Assembly (NCBI GenBank): GCA_024763535.1
Contig: JANTFH010000009.1
Coordinates: forward strand, 1 to 61,655
DNA from: Thermodesulfobacteriota bacterium
Lineage (GTDB): Bacteria; Desulfobacterota; Anaeroferrophillalia; Anaeroferrophillales; Tharpellaceae
Reading direction: 5' to 3'
Length of the DNA: 61,655 bases
Below, piece after piece: positions 44,106-52,363 of this stretch. How positions within the stretch are numbered: the stretch's first letter is position 1; every line of letters begins with the position of its first letter. A program made the translations under genes and the position numbers. Below the pieces are notes generated by a model, which did no database searches, was not told the DNA's origin, and saw nothing but the letters and a program-made list of their open reading frames with translations.

Positions 44106-44975
44106 ATGCACTACGAAGGCAATATTATCCGGCCGCCCAGTGAAGCCCGCAGTATCATTCTGCAGGTAACCGTCGGCTGCTCACATAACCGCTGCACCTT
44201 CTGTCCGACCTACACCGGGGTTCGTTTCCGCATAAAAGATGAAGCAACTATCTCATCTGATATCGATTACGCGGCCCAGGCCTTTCCCACAGCGAGAAGA
44301 GTGTTCATCACCGACGGTGACGCACTGGTTATCCCCTTCAAACGTCTCTACCCGCTGTTTCAGGAGATCAACGAAAAGATTCCGAGACTGACCCGAATCG
44401 GCATCTACGCTTCCGCAAAATCACTGCGGCGCCGCAGCCTTGAAGAGCTGAAAATGCTTAAGGAATTGAAACTGGGAATTATCTATTATGGTCTGGAGAG
44501 CGGCGATGACGAAACCCTGAAAGCGATCGACAAAGGCACCACCGGGGCCGAGTCAATTGAACTCTGCCGCAAGGTCAAGGAGGCGGGCATCAAACTTTCG
44601 ACCACGGTTATGATCGGCATCGCCGGACCGGAACGTTCTCTCGAACACGCCCGGCGAACCGGCGAGGTTTTAACCGCAATCGACCCCAATTATGTCGGCG
44701 CCCTGGTAACCATGATCGCCCCCGGCACCAGGCTTGATGAAGCTCAGCGTCAGGGTAAGTTTTCACTGCCGGATCAACGCGGTCTCCTGCTCGAATTAAG
44801 GGAGATGATCAACGCGACAAATTTAAGCCGGGGTATGTTCATGGCCAACCATGCCTCAAACTACCTGCCGATAAAGATCCACTCACCGGCCCAGCGTGAA
44901 GCGGCACTGCAGATGATTGATGCCGCCTTAAACGGCGATATTCCTCTGCGGGAAGAGTGGATGCGGGGATTATAA
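44106..44975 (+). CDS. Radical SAM protein with C-x4-C-x2-C cluster
   Basis: 289-aa radical SAM enzyme without recognised substrate. The iron-sulfur motif is Cys25-x4-Cys30-x2-Cys33 (GCSHNRCTFC), one residue longer than the usual first gap but known in a group of uncharacterised members. It continues with the SAM-binding segment FITDGDALV, the family YGLESGDDETLKAIDKG and the tail PREEWMRG-like region without any extra domain. AAGGA lies 8 nt before ATG 44106. It is convergent with the mltD-like gene and divergent from engB. Confidence 0.88.
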   Translation: MHYEGNIIRPPSEARSIILQVTVGCSHNRCTFCPTYTGVRFRIKDEATISSDIDYAAQAFPTARRVFITDGDALVIPFKRLYPLFQEINEKIPRLTRIGIYASAKSLRRRSLEELKMLKELKLGIIYYGLESGDDETLKAIDKGTTGAESIELCRKVKEAGIKLSTTVMIGIAGPERSLEHARRTGEVLTAIDPNYVGALVTMIAPGTRLDEAQRQGKFSLPDQRGLLLELREMINATNLSRGMFMANHASNYLPIKIHSPAQREAALQMIDAALNGDIPLREEWMRGL

Positions 44976-44991
44976 GCAAAGCTTAAGTTAA

Positions 44992-45033
44992 TCCGATGAG
45001 TACGGATTGGGATCTGCTCTGACGGGCAGAGAT
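44992..45033. terminator. Weak inverted repeats between convergent genes
   Basis: AATCCG...CGGATT and CTCTG-ACGGG-CAGAG hairpins lie in the 67 bp between the radical SAM and mltD-like stops. No T-run follows either, so the terminator role is only suggested by position. Confidence 0.3.
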
Positions 45034-45042
45034 TATGCCTAT

Positions 45043-46809
45043 CTAACGGTAAAGAACCAGCCGCTGACCGGGCTGGAGAATAGTTTTTGAATGTATATTG
45101 TTCCAGCGTTCAAGGTCGGCGATGCTGACCTGATAGCGCCGGGAGATACGCCAGAGATTATCACCTTTACGCAGGGTCACAACCCGCTTCTTTTTCCGAC
45201 TTCTAATCGATTTCGAACTCTTCTTGGTAACCCGGCTGCGCTTTTTCACGACCGGGGAGTAACCCTTAAGTTTTAGAGTCTGTCCGGGTTTGAGCGCAGT
45301 CGAGCGTCCCATTCCGTTCCAACGCTGAATATCGGCAACCCGCAGATTGTGTCGCCGGGCAATCTTCCAGAGACTGTCACCCTTACGCACCCGATATTTA
45401 CTTACCTTTTGAGATCGTCTTTTCGGCTGAGAAGCGTAATTTAGTTTGGAAAAACTACCCGGATGATAGATCTGCCGATCAAAAACCACGGCTCCGCGCC
45501 CGGATACCCGCACCGGTATCAACAGATCCCGGCCGGCCCGAATCCGGCAGCTGCGCAGACCATTGAGATCCATGATCTGCCTGACCCCGGTGTGATAACG
45601 CCGGGCTATGGTTGAAAGAGTGTCGCCCGGACGAATCCGATGCTTGCGAAAGGTAACCCTTTTGGCCGGGGGGAGATCAGCCAGGGCCTGCTGACAGCGC
45701 TTACCCCGGCCGAGCGGCACCCTGACTTCATATTCCTTAACCTTGGGCGGTGTGCACCAGCAGTTCAGCTCGGGATTAAGTTTACGAATATCCTCAATCC
45801 GGGCTCCGGAAGCCCAGGCCAGGGCATCAAGATCAGTCGCATCCGCGACCTTGACCAGATCATAGGTAAAAGGAACTTCATACTCAATATCAACAAAGCC
45901 GTATTTTTCCGGTTCTTTGGCGATCATGATCGCGGCCAGAAGCCTGGGGATGTATTCCCTGGTCTCCCGTTTTAGATAGCGGAAATTGGCCATCTGCCAG
46001 AAATCATCCGTCTTATGACGGCGCATGGCCCGCTGGATCTTGCCCTCACCGGCATTGTAGGCAGCGGCCGCCAGATACCATGAACCGAACATCTCGTAAA
46101 GATCGGAAAGATAGAGGGCGGCGGCATAGGTGGACTTGACCGGATCACGCCGTTCATCCACCCAGGAATTTATTTTTAAACCATAACGACGCCCGGTAGA
46201 GCTGATAAACTGCCAGGGGCCGCAGGCCCGAGCCCGGGAGTAGGCATGGGTGGTAAAACCACTCTCCACCAGAACCATATAAGCCAGTTCTTCGGGAACA
46301 TTATGCTCCCGTAAGACCCGGCGCATCATCGTCAGATAACGATGCGAACGGGCCAGAGAACGATGCATAAATCGATTATGAACCGTACTGTAATAAGAGA
46401 TAAAATGCTCAACCTTGGCATTCATCACCAGGGGGAAATGGTAACGGGCACCGGTTGCGGCCTGAATTTCAATCTCGACATCGGCGGCGGTCGGCGGCAG
46501 GGTTCCGGATGCTGAGGCGCCCATATCCTCAAGATAGTTAAGCAGCGCCGTCATGGTTGACTCCCGGTTCAAAGTCTCCGTCTGCGCCTCATAGAGCCAG
46601 GCATTATCTTCCGGAATGCCGTCATTCAGACAGGCGCACTCAATATCCGGCTCTGCGTTTATAATAGCAGGCTGGTCGTCATTAACTTTGGCCACCTGGG
46701 AATTAATGCCACTGCAGGAGAGACTGAAAAGCATCAGCAAAAGAGAAAGCCCGGCCAGGGCCGATTGACGCAATGAAGCTGTAGATACAGTTCTGGAAGC
46801 TATAACCAT
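45043..46809 (-). CDS. MltD-like membrane-bound lytic murein transglycosylase with three LysM repeats
   Basis: Cleaves the beta-1,4 bond between MurNAc and GlcNAc in the periplasm. From ATG 46809 (588 aa) a lipoprotein-like signal is followed by a Cys after LFSLS, then a linker, and a lysozyme-like transglycosylase domain with the catalytic Glu in LVESGF and the ARACGPWQFI and YNAGEGKI segments. Three LysM repeats close the protein (start motifs HRIRPGDTLSTIA, YRVRKGDSLWKIA, VTLRKGDNLWRIS), separated by basic Ser/Lys-rich linkers. GTG 46836 is in frame but weakly placed, so ATG 46809 (AAGG about 5 nt upstream) is preferred. Confidence 0.92.
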   Translation of the reverse strand: MVIASRTVSTASLRQSALAGLSLLLMLFSLSCSGINSQVAKVNDDQPAIINAEPDIECACLNDGIPEDNAWLYEAQTETLNRESTMTALLNYLEDMGASASGTLPPTAADVEIEIQAATGARYHFPLVMNAKVEHFISYYSTVHNRFMHRSLARSHRYLTMMRRVLREHNVPEELAYMVLVESGFTTHAYSRARACGPWQFISSTGRRYGLKINSWVDERRDPVKSTYAAALYLSDLYEMFGSWYLAAAAYNAGEGKIQRAMRRHKTDDFWQMANFRYLKRETREYIPRLLAAIMIAKEPEKYGFVDIEYEVPFTYDLVKVADATDLDALAWASGARIEDIRKLNPELNCWCTPPKVKEYEVRVPLGRGKRCQQALADLPPAKRVTFRKHRIRPGDTLSTIARRYHTGVRQIMDLNGLRSCRIRAGRDLLIPVRVSGRGAVVFDRQIYHPGSFSKLNYASQPKRRSQKVSKYRVRKGDSLWKIARRHNLRVADIQRWNGMGRSTALKPGQTLKLKGYSPVVKKRSRVTKKSSKSIRSRKKKRVVTLRKGDNLWRISRRYQVSIADLERWNNIHSKTILQPGQRLVLYR

Positions 46810-46905
46810 GCAGGCCTTATAGCAAACTTTTACCACCTATGGCAATAATCAGTTTTACGCACTTTTAGTAATTTACCAAGTCGCCTTGTTAAAATGACCA
46901 TCGAC

Positions 46906-46926
46906 GGCAGACTCCCCAAGTCTGCC
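46906..46926. repeat. 8-bp inverted repeat upstream of mltD-like gene
   Basis: GGCAGACT (46906-46913) pairs with AGTCTGCC (46919-46926) around a CCCCA loop. It lies between the mltD-like gene and the terminator at 46933-46977; it may belong to the mltD leader or be an operator. Confidence 0.45.
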
Positions 46927-46932
46927 TCTAAC

Positions 46933-46977
46933 AAAAAAGCCGGTCGGCTTGAAAATTACAAGCTGACCGGCTTTTTT
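46933..46977 (-). terminator. Strong bidirectional Rho-independent terminator after gcdA-like gene
   Basis: AGCCGGTCGGCTTG and CAAGCTGACCGGCT pair in a 13-bp stem (one mismatch) around AAAATTA, flanked by six A on the left and six T on the right. It lies about 50 nt beyond the stop of the carboxyltransferase gene and isolates it from the mltD-like gene; it would work on both strands. Confidence 0.9.
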
Positions 46978-47026
46978 ACTTAAAGTAAAAGGGTCACGAA
47001 AAAATCAGTAATTTACGATCGACTCT

Positions 47027-48760
47027 TTAACCCTTGATGATCCGCGGCAACAGCATCTGATGATGCGGGCAGACGGTTTCCGGATTCTGATATGCAGACT
47101 GAGTAAAGGCAACCATGTAATCACGCAGTTTCGGATAGGAGACAAGTTCATCGACAAAACCTTTTTTGACGCAGTAGGCCGGCCGTGACTGATCGTAATA
47201 CTGCTGCGCCAGAGCATTCATTTTATCGATTGTCGGCTGCAGATCATGCCCCATATCCTTCTCTTTCACCAGACGCCGGGCAAAGGCAGCCGCCGCCGCG
47301 GTTTCACCGTGCATAACCTCAACTTCGGTTGTCGGTGTTCCCAGAGTGAAAGCATTGTTGCGGTTACCCTGAGAGCCGCACATAACGTAGTGAGCGGCCG
47401 CGGTTCCCTTGCGCACTACCACCGTCATCATCGGCAGTCCAGAACTCTCGATCGAGTAGATCAGGGACATCCCCAGACCCAGCATTTCCGCCTCTTCCGC
47501 GACATCCCCAACGTCGATACCGGAGGTGTCCTGGAGCCAGATCATCGGAATCCGGTCACGACCGCAGTAGGTGGTAAAATCACTCATTTTGATCAGGCCC
47601 TGACGGTAGAGTTTGCCGCCGATACCCATGTATTCAGCATATTCAGGATATTTAGCCCCGAGAAAACCCTGACGGTTGGCCACGATACCCACCGGAAAAC
47701 CATCAATCTTAACCAGTCCACAGTAGATTTCCGGACCATAATCAGGACGGAATTCGGTATGCTCACTGTTATCGACCAGGCGTGAGATAACCTCATCCAT
47801 ATTATAGGTCGCCTTCTGGTTGTAGGGCACCATAAAATTAAGATCCTCACCGGAGAAACGCGGCTCTTTCGGCTCCGCAACCCGGAAGGTTTTCGGGTCA
47901 TAAGCCGGCAGACCGGCAACACAATTCTGTACGGCATCAAGAACGCCCTCTTCGGTATCAAAGACTTCGCGCATGAAACCGGTTTTGTCGTGATGAATTT
48001 TTGTGCTTCCCGGAGGTACGACTTTGAGATGACGGGTATTGGCAATCAACTCCTCAGCGCCCTCTACATCAAAATGACCTTTGGGGCTCATACCGCCGAC
48101 AATACCGCCGCCGCCGACAGCCATATTCGAATCTTTATGAGCAAATATAATTGCCGGGCTGATGGCGTGATAACCACCGCCGGCCGGATTGGTACCGTAC
48201 ATACCGACAATCACCGGAATGCCTTTCTGAATCAGTTCGGCATGACGGAAGAAGGTGCGGCCACCGGAACGACGACCGGCATAAACCTTCTCCTGCTCGG
48301 TCAGTTTAACTCCGCTGCAGTGCAGAACCCAGATCAACGGGATCCGCAGACGTTCGGCCATATCCTGAGCCCGAAAAATATTTTCCGCCTGACCACCAAT
48401 CCAGGCACCGGCCATCACCTTGTTATCGGAAGCGATAACTGAAACCCATTTGCCGCCGATTTTTCCGAGTCCGTTAATTACGCCGGTAGTCCCCTCTTCG
48501 TTATCCAAAGGATCGAAAATCGTATTCATCGGTAAAAAACTGTCTTCATCGAGCAGGTAATCAAGCCGTTCCCAAACCGTCATGGAACCGCGTTTATGAA
48601 TCTTCTCAGCCGGGATACCGGCATTTTTAACCCGCTCAACTTCAGCGGCGTAGAGCTCTTCAACCTTTTTGATTGAGGCCACGCTCTCGGCGGCTTTCTC
48701 TTTCTGCTTATCCTTGAGTTCTTTACCGAACTTGGGCATTTCCGCAAAATATTTATGCAT
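47027..48760 (-). CDS. gcdA: Glutaconyl-CoA decarboxylase alpha subunit (carboxyltransferase, GcdA-like)
   Basis: Biotin-dependent carboxyltransferase, 577 aa, with two crotonase-like halves: NGLGKIGGKWVSVIASDNK, WVLHCSGVKLTEQEKVY and GTNPAGGGYHAISP in the first, IWLQDTSGIDVG and VRKGTAAAHYVM in the second. These match GcdA of Acidaminococcus (about 587 aa) more closely than propionyl- or methylcrotonyl-CoA carboxyltransferases, so transfer of CO2 from glutaconyl-CoA to biotin is the likely step. The gene directly upstream encodes an acyl-CoA dehydrogenase fitting glutaryl-CoA. The membrane pump (GcdB) and biotin carrier (GcdC/D) subunits are not in the window. ATG 48760 has AAGGAG before it. 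Confidence 0.88.
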   Translation of the reverse strand: MHKYFAEMPKFGKELKDKQKEKAAESVASIKKVEELYAAEVERVKNAGIPAEKIHKRGSMTVWERLDYLLDEDSFLPMNTIFDPLDNEEGTTGVINGLGKIGGKWVSVIASDNKVMAGAWIGGQAENIFRAQDMAERLRIPLIWVLHCSGVKLTEQEKVYAGRRSGGRTFFRHAELIQKGIPVIVGMYGTNPAGGGYHAISPAIIFAHKDSNMAVGGGGIVGGMSPKGHFDVEGAEELIANTRHLKVVPPGSTKIHHDKTGFMREVFDTEEGVLDAVQNCVAGLPAYDPKTFRVAEPKEPRFSGEDLNFMVPYNQKATYNMDEVISRLVDNSEHTEFRPDYGPEIYCGLVKIDGFPVGIVANRQGFLGAKYPEYAEYMGIGGKLYRQGLIKMSDFTTYCGRDRIPMIWLQDTSGIDVGDVAEEAEMLGLGMSLIYSIESSGLPMMTVVVRKGTAAAHYVMCGSQGNRNNAFTLGTPTTEVEVMHGETAAAAAFARRLVKEKDMGHDLQPTIDKMNALAQQYYDQSRPAYCVKKGFVDELVSYPKLRDYMVAFTQSAYQNPETVCPHHQMLLPRIIKG

Positions 48761-48847
48761 ATCATCTCTCCTTAAAGTAGATCGTTTACATTTATTGTAC
48801 TGATTTCAGGATGCTGCCGCCCCTCAATAAAACCCCGCCGGCCGCCT

Positions 48848-48868
48848 TGCTTTAATATAAACAAAGCA
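48848..48868. repeat. Short inverted repeat between gdh-like and gcdA-like genes
   Basis: TGCTTT (48848-48853) pairs with AAAGCA (48863-48868) around a 9-nt AT-rich loop in the 154-nt gap. No T-run adjoins. It might be a processing site within a common transcript. Confidence 0.3.
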
Positions 48869-48914
48869 GCTGGAAGGGCCAACGGAGGGAGGAACTGCGA
48901 TTAAACCATAAACC

Positions 48915-50078
48915 CTAGCGATTAGCTTTACGAATTCCGAGCTGATCCTGAGCCATAATAAATTTACAGATGTTAGTTGATCCTTCAACCATAGCGTAAG
49001 TCGGAGCATCACGAAAGTATCTGGCGACTGAATACTCGGTTGAATAGCCGTAGGCTCCGAGAATCCGCATCGCATACTGGGTACACTTATAAGCGAGCTC
49101 ACCGGAAAGATATTTAGCAGCGGCGACTTCGACGTTATTACCCAACTGACCCTGATCCTTCTGCCAGGCTGCCTGATAAACAACCAAACGGGCGGCTTCA
49201 ATCTCAGCTACCATCTCACCGATCATCGACTGGTTCATCTGGAATTTACCGATCGGCTGACCGAACTGCTCACGCTCCATCGCGTACTGGGTTACCGTGT
49301 CAAGACAGGCCTGGGCCAAACCGATACCACCGGCCGCCGCCGAAAGCCGGGTCTGAGAGAGAGAGCCGAAAACGATCTTGGCACCGTCACCCGGTTTCCC
49401 GAGGATATTATCTTTCGGAATCTTGACATCTTCGAGAACCAGTTCACCGGTGGGCGAAGAGAGCGAACCCATTTTCGGAAGCTCGGTCACGGTGATCCCT
49501 TCACTCTCTTCAAGATCAACCACGAAAGCCGAAAGGCCACGGCCACCGGCATCCCGATCAGTGTAGGCATAAAAGATATTGATGCCGCCGATAGTGGCAT
49601 TGGAGATCCAGGTTTTCTGACCGTTCAGGAGCCAGTGATCACCTTTATCAACCGCGGTTGATTTCATCGCCATGATATCGGAACCGGCATCCGGCTCGGT
49701 AATGGCGAAGGCACCGAGGATATCGGCATTAACCAGCTTCTCAATATATTTCTTTTTCAGCGCCTCGCTACCATAGCGCTGAATCGTAAAAGCACAGCCG
49801 AGCTCCTGCATATTAACCTGAACCCGTAGCGAACTTGAAGCCCGGGCAATCTCTTCCGTAATAATTATTGCCGCCAGCCAGCCCATTTCGTTACCGCCGT
49901 ACTCTTCCGAGATAACAGTTCCGAAAAGTCCCAACTCACCCATCGGTTTAATGACCTCTTTATAGGGAAAATAGTGGTTTTGATCCCACTCATCCGCGAA
50001 AGGTGCAATCTTTTCCGCGGCAAAGTTGCGCACGGTATCCCGAAGCATGCTAAGTTCATCAGTTAAGCCAAAATTCAT
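48915..50078 (-). CDS. Acyl-CoA dehydrogenase, probably non-decarboxylating glutaryl-CoA dehydrogenase
   Basis: FAD-dependent acyl-CoA dehydrogenase, 387 aa, with the usual three-part fold (AFAITEPDAGSD, WISNATIGGINIF, then the C-terminal helical part). Comparing with human glutaryl-CoA dehydrogenase, the substrate-carboxylate Arg94 is kept (Arg85 in SSLRVQ), the catalytic Glu is Glu365 in MVEGST, but the Tyr before it is Val364 and Glu87 is Ala78. Loss of Tyr369 and Glu87 is, from memory of the published comparison, the mark of enzymes that stop at glutaconyl-CoA, as in Desulfococcus. The gcdA-like gene next door then performs the decarboxylation. ATG 50078 is preceded by AAGGAG. Confidence 0.85.
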   Translation of the reverse strand: MNFGLTDELSMLRDTVRNFAAEKIAPFADEWDQNHYFPYKEVIKPMGELGLFGTVISEEYGGNEMGWLAAIIITEEIARASSSLRVQVNMQELGCAFTIQRYGSEALKKKYIEKLVNADILGAFAITEPDAGSDIMAMKSTAVDKGDHWLLNGQKTWISNATIGGINIFYAYTDRDAGGRGLSAFVVDLEESEGITVTELPKMGSLSSPTGELVLEDVKIPKDNILGKPGDGAKIVFGSLSQTRLSAAAGGIGLAQACLDTVTQYAMEREQFGQPIGKFQMNQSMIGEMVAEIEAARLVVYQAAWQKDQGQLGNNVEVAAAKYLSGELAYKCTQYAMRILGAYGYSTEYSVARYFRDAPTYAMVEGSTNICKFIMAQDQLGIRKANR

Positions 50079-50129
50079 TCTCTTTTCTCCTTACCCAATC
50101 AGTTATAAATGATGTTGCTATCAATAAAT

Positions 50130-50166
50130 CCCAATAATACAGTTTAAATCCCCAATAATACAGTTT
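50130..50166. repeat. Two direct repeats 21 bp apart upstream of gdh
   Basis: CCCAATAATACAGTTT occurs at 50130-50145 and again at 50151-50166, each preceded by AAAT. The period is 21 bp, two turns of the helix, so a protein could bind both copies on one face. The nearest start (gdh) is about 52 bp from the first copy. Confidence 0.75.
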
Positions 50167-50280
50167 GTAAACCAATCATAAAAATCAAGCAGAAATAAAA
50201 ACAGCAATAAGTATACCGCCACTATTAATAAGATCCAGGATAAGGCTCATGACACTTTTCACAATAGTCTGAGAGGTTAA

Positions 50281-50314
50281 TGGTGGTCTATTTTTTACCA
50301 CCAAGGTAAAAAAT
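50281..50314. repeat. Overlapping, mutually exclusive inverted repeats
   Basis: Pairing A: TGGTGGT (50281-50287) with ACCACCA (50297-50303). Pairing B: ATTTTTTACC (50290-50299) with GGTAAAAAAT (50305-50314), 10 bp perfect, 5-nt loop. The two share 50297-50299, so only one can form at a time. On the minus strand pairing B ends in an A/T-rich arm. Confidence 0.6.
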
Positions 50315-50440
50315 CAACGTCTCGAACCGATCACCATATAACTGTTTAAAAAAAGGTTGCCTTTGCTCAGGTAGTACTTTAGTATGTTGCTGTACAAAAT
50401 AAATCGGGTCATCTGACACTCCTGGAACAAGGTATCGAAC

Positions 50441-51481
50441 ATGCTTTTAAATCTTGCCGCTTTTATCGTGATAATAGCCGGTATAATGTCGGCTAAATCA
50501 CTGATTTTGCCTTTCCTCCTGGCTATTTTTCTGGCCATCATCTGCGCCCCTCCCCTCTTCTGGATGCGTAAAAAAGGAGTCCCTACGGTCATAAGCATTC
50601 TACTTTTAGTCCTGGTTCTTCTGGGCTTGGAGATGCTCTTTTCCAGCCTCATCGGCTCAAGTATAAGCGAATTCTCCCGCAACCTGCCCCATTATCAGGA
50701 GCGATTGCGGGAACTCACTTCATCCTATATTACCTGGTTCAAAGCTCAGGGGTTCGATATCAGCAGTGAAGTTCTGCTGGAGAACCTGAACCCCGGCAAG
50801 CTGATGCGCTACTCCGCCAATATGCTCGGTTCTCTGACCGGTCTTTTGACCAATACTTTTATGATCGTGTTAACCCTTATTTTCATCCTTTCAGAAGCGG
50901 CGGGTTTTCCCAACAAGATCAGAGCCATGCTCGGCAATCGTGATGCGGAGTTGAGTGAATATGGCGAAATCATGCAGGGTGTCAACAAGTATCTGGCCTT
51001 GAAAACCCTGACCAGCCTGGCAACCGGAGTTCTGGTAACCACCCTCTTGAAGGTAATCGGCGTTGACTTTGCCATCATGTGGGGCCTGGTTGCGGTACTC
51101 TTAAACTTTATTCCCACCATCGGCTCAATAATCGCGGCGATACCGGCGGTTCTTCTGGCTCTGGTTCAACTCGGCGTCATCCCCGCCGTCTGGGTCGCCG
51201 GGGGATATCTCGTCATCAACGTTATAATCGGCAATGTTCTGGAGCCTAAAATAATGGGTTCCGGGATCGGTTTGTCAACCCTGGTTATTTTTGTCTCCAT
51301 GGCTTTCTGGGGCTGGGTCCTGGGGCCGGTGGGCATGCTCTTATCGATACCCTTGACTATGACCTGCAAAATCGCCCTTGCAGGCAACCCCGAAACCCGC
51401 TGGCTGGCACTGCTTCTGGGCTCAAATCGAGACGCCGAGACGGCACTTAAAAGAATAAATCCGAATTCAAGACCGCAATAG
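50441..51481 (+). CDS. AI-2E/PerM family membrane protein
   Basis: 346-aa multi-pass protein of the AI-2E transporter/PerM family, with about seven helices, the characteristic periplasmic-type stretch between helices 3 and 4 (residues about 70-130) and the late conserved segment VNVIIGNVLEPKIMG with GLSTLVIFVSMAFWGW. Real substrates are mostly unproven; autoinducer export is only one proposal. AAGG lies 8 nt before ATG 50441. The zinc-ribbon gene starts 16 nt downstream, so the two are probably co-transcribed. Confidence 0.9.
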   Translation: MLLNLAAFIVIIAGIMSAKSLILPFLLAIFLAIICAPPLFWMRKKGVPTVISILLLVLVLLGLEMLFSSLIGSSISEFSRNLPHYQERLRELTSSYITWFKAQGFDISSEVLLENLNPGKLMRYSANMLGSLTGLLTNTFMIVLTLIFILSEAAGFPNKIRAMLGNRDAELSEYGEIMQGVNKYLALKTLTSLATGVLVTTLLKVIGVDFAIMWGLVAVLLNFIPTIGSIIAAIPAVLLALVQLGVIPAVWVAGGYLVINVIIGNVLEPKIMGSGIGLSTLVIFVSMAFWGWVLGPVGMLLSIPLTMTCKIALAGNPETRWLALLLGSNRDAETALKRINPNSRPQ

Positions 51482-51497
51482 GAAGCCGCTGCCGCAG

Positions 51498-52235
51498 ATG
51501 ATACGTCTAACCTGTCCCGAATGTCAAAGCCGGTGCCGAATAAACCGTGACCGGCTCACCGATATCACCAGTCACGGCAGATGTCCCCAATGCGGTCATC
51601 GTTTCCCACTGCCGCCGAGCGTCGGGAAAATAGACAACGAACAAAATGAATTTGAAAATATAAATGGAACACAGGAAAAAAATTTCAGCGAAATTCTAAA
51701 AGTTTTTATCCGAAAGAAGATTCCGGGCTTAATCAAAAACCCGTTTTTTATAGCTCCAGCCGGAATCGGTCTGGCACTAATATTACTGATTATATTTATC
51801 AGTTCCGACCGGCCGGAACCACCACTTGCGAAAGAGAGCCGGAAATCTGTCAGCACTGTCAAAACCCAGACAATACCCGCGCCTCAGACGAAAACGGCAA
51901 TAGTTGAGGTTGAAGAATTCAGGCTAGATCCACAAATTCGAACCCGGGCCATCACCCAGATAAAACACCACGCCCTGGTAGCCGATGCCGACATCATACT
52001 TGACGATCAACAGCTGCAGCTGGCCCTGCTGGTTGCCGGCAATACTCCACCCAGCTACTCAGAACGTCTCGGCTGCCAGTTCGCCCATTACATTAAAGAA
52101 CTAATTCCTAAAGGACGACCGCAGCCCTCATTTCTGGTCTCGGTCTACTACCCGGATGGAACCCGGCTCGAAGTTCCAATCTGCGATCAACCTTTTGAAG
52201 AAGAGATCATTCTGGAGATGAAAAGCAAAGAGTAG
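51498..52235 (+). CDS. Zinc-ribbon (MJ0042-type) protein with one membrane helix
   Basis: 245-aa protein. The N-terminus has an MJ0042-type zinc finger (Cys6-x2-Cys9 and Cys29-x2-Cys32, the second in RCPQCGHRF); a hydrophobic helix at about residues 83-103 (FFIAPAGIGLALILLIIFI) follows and the rest, about 140 residues, is soluble without a recognised domain. Such fingers occur in many Desulfobacterota proteins of unknown role. It follows the AI-2E gene by 16 nt and ends at a strong inverted repeat. Confidence 0.8.
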   Translation: MIRLTCPECQSRCRINRDRLTDITSHGRCPQCGHRFPLPPSVGKIDNEQNEFENINGTQEKNFSEILKVFIRKKIPGLIKNPFFIAPAGIGLALILLIIFISSDRPEPPLAKESRKSVSTVKTQTIPAPQTKTAIVEVEEFRLDPQIRTRAITQIKHHALVADADIILDDQQLQLALLVAGNTPPSYSERLGCQFAHYIKELIPKGRPQPSFLVSVYYPDGTRLEVPICDQPFEEEIILEMKSKE

Positions 52236-52255
52236 AAGCAAAACCGAGAAACTTA

Positions 52256-52287
52256 ATCTCCCGGATCAAAGAATTGATCCGGGAGAT
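52256..52287. terminator. Perfect 14-bp stem-loop between convergent genes
   Basis: ATCTCCCGGATCAA (52256-52269) pairs exactly with TTGATCCGGGAGAT (52274-52287) around AGAA. The tails are A/T-rich but not pure T-runs. It lies 20 nt past the zinc-ribbon stop and 77 nt before the nucleotide-sugar dehydrogenase stop, so it can serve both. Confidence 0.7.
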
Positions 52288-52363
52288 ATAAATATCTTAA
52301 GAATTTAAAATTATTATCGCCTTACCGGGCAAAGCAACCGCGACTTGACTCACATAAACGCAA

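Larger units (their letters stand above)
50079..50440. promoter_or_regulatory. 362-bp intergenic region between gdh-like and AI-2E genes
   Basis: AT-rich divergent region without a supported gene. Read left to right it holds the gdh Shine-Dalgarno, twin 16-nt direct repeats (50130-50166), an A/T-rich stretch, a set of overlapping hairpins (50281-50314) and the leader of the AI-2E gene, with AAGG before ATG 50441. No strong consensus promoter is evident for either gene, although AT-rich -10-like TATTAT occurs inside each direct repeat on the minus strand. Confidence 0.55.
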
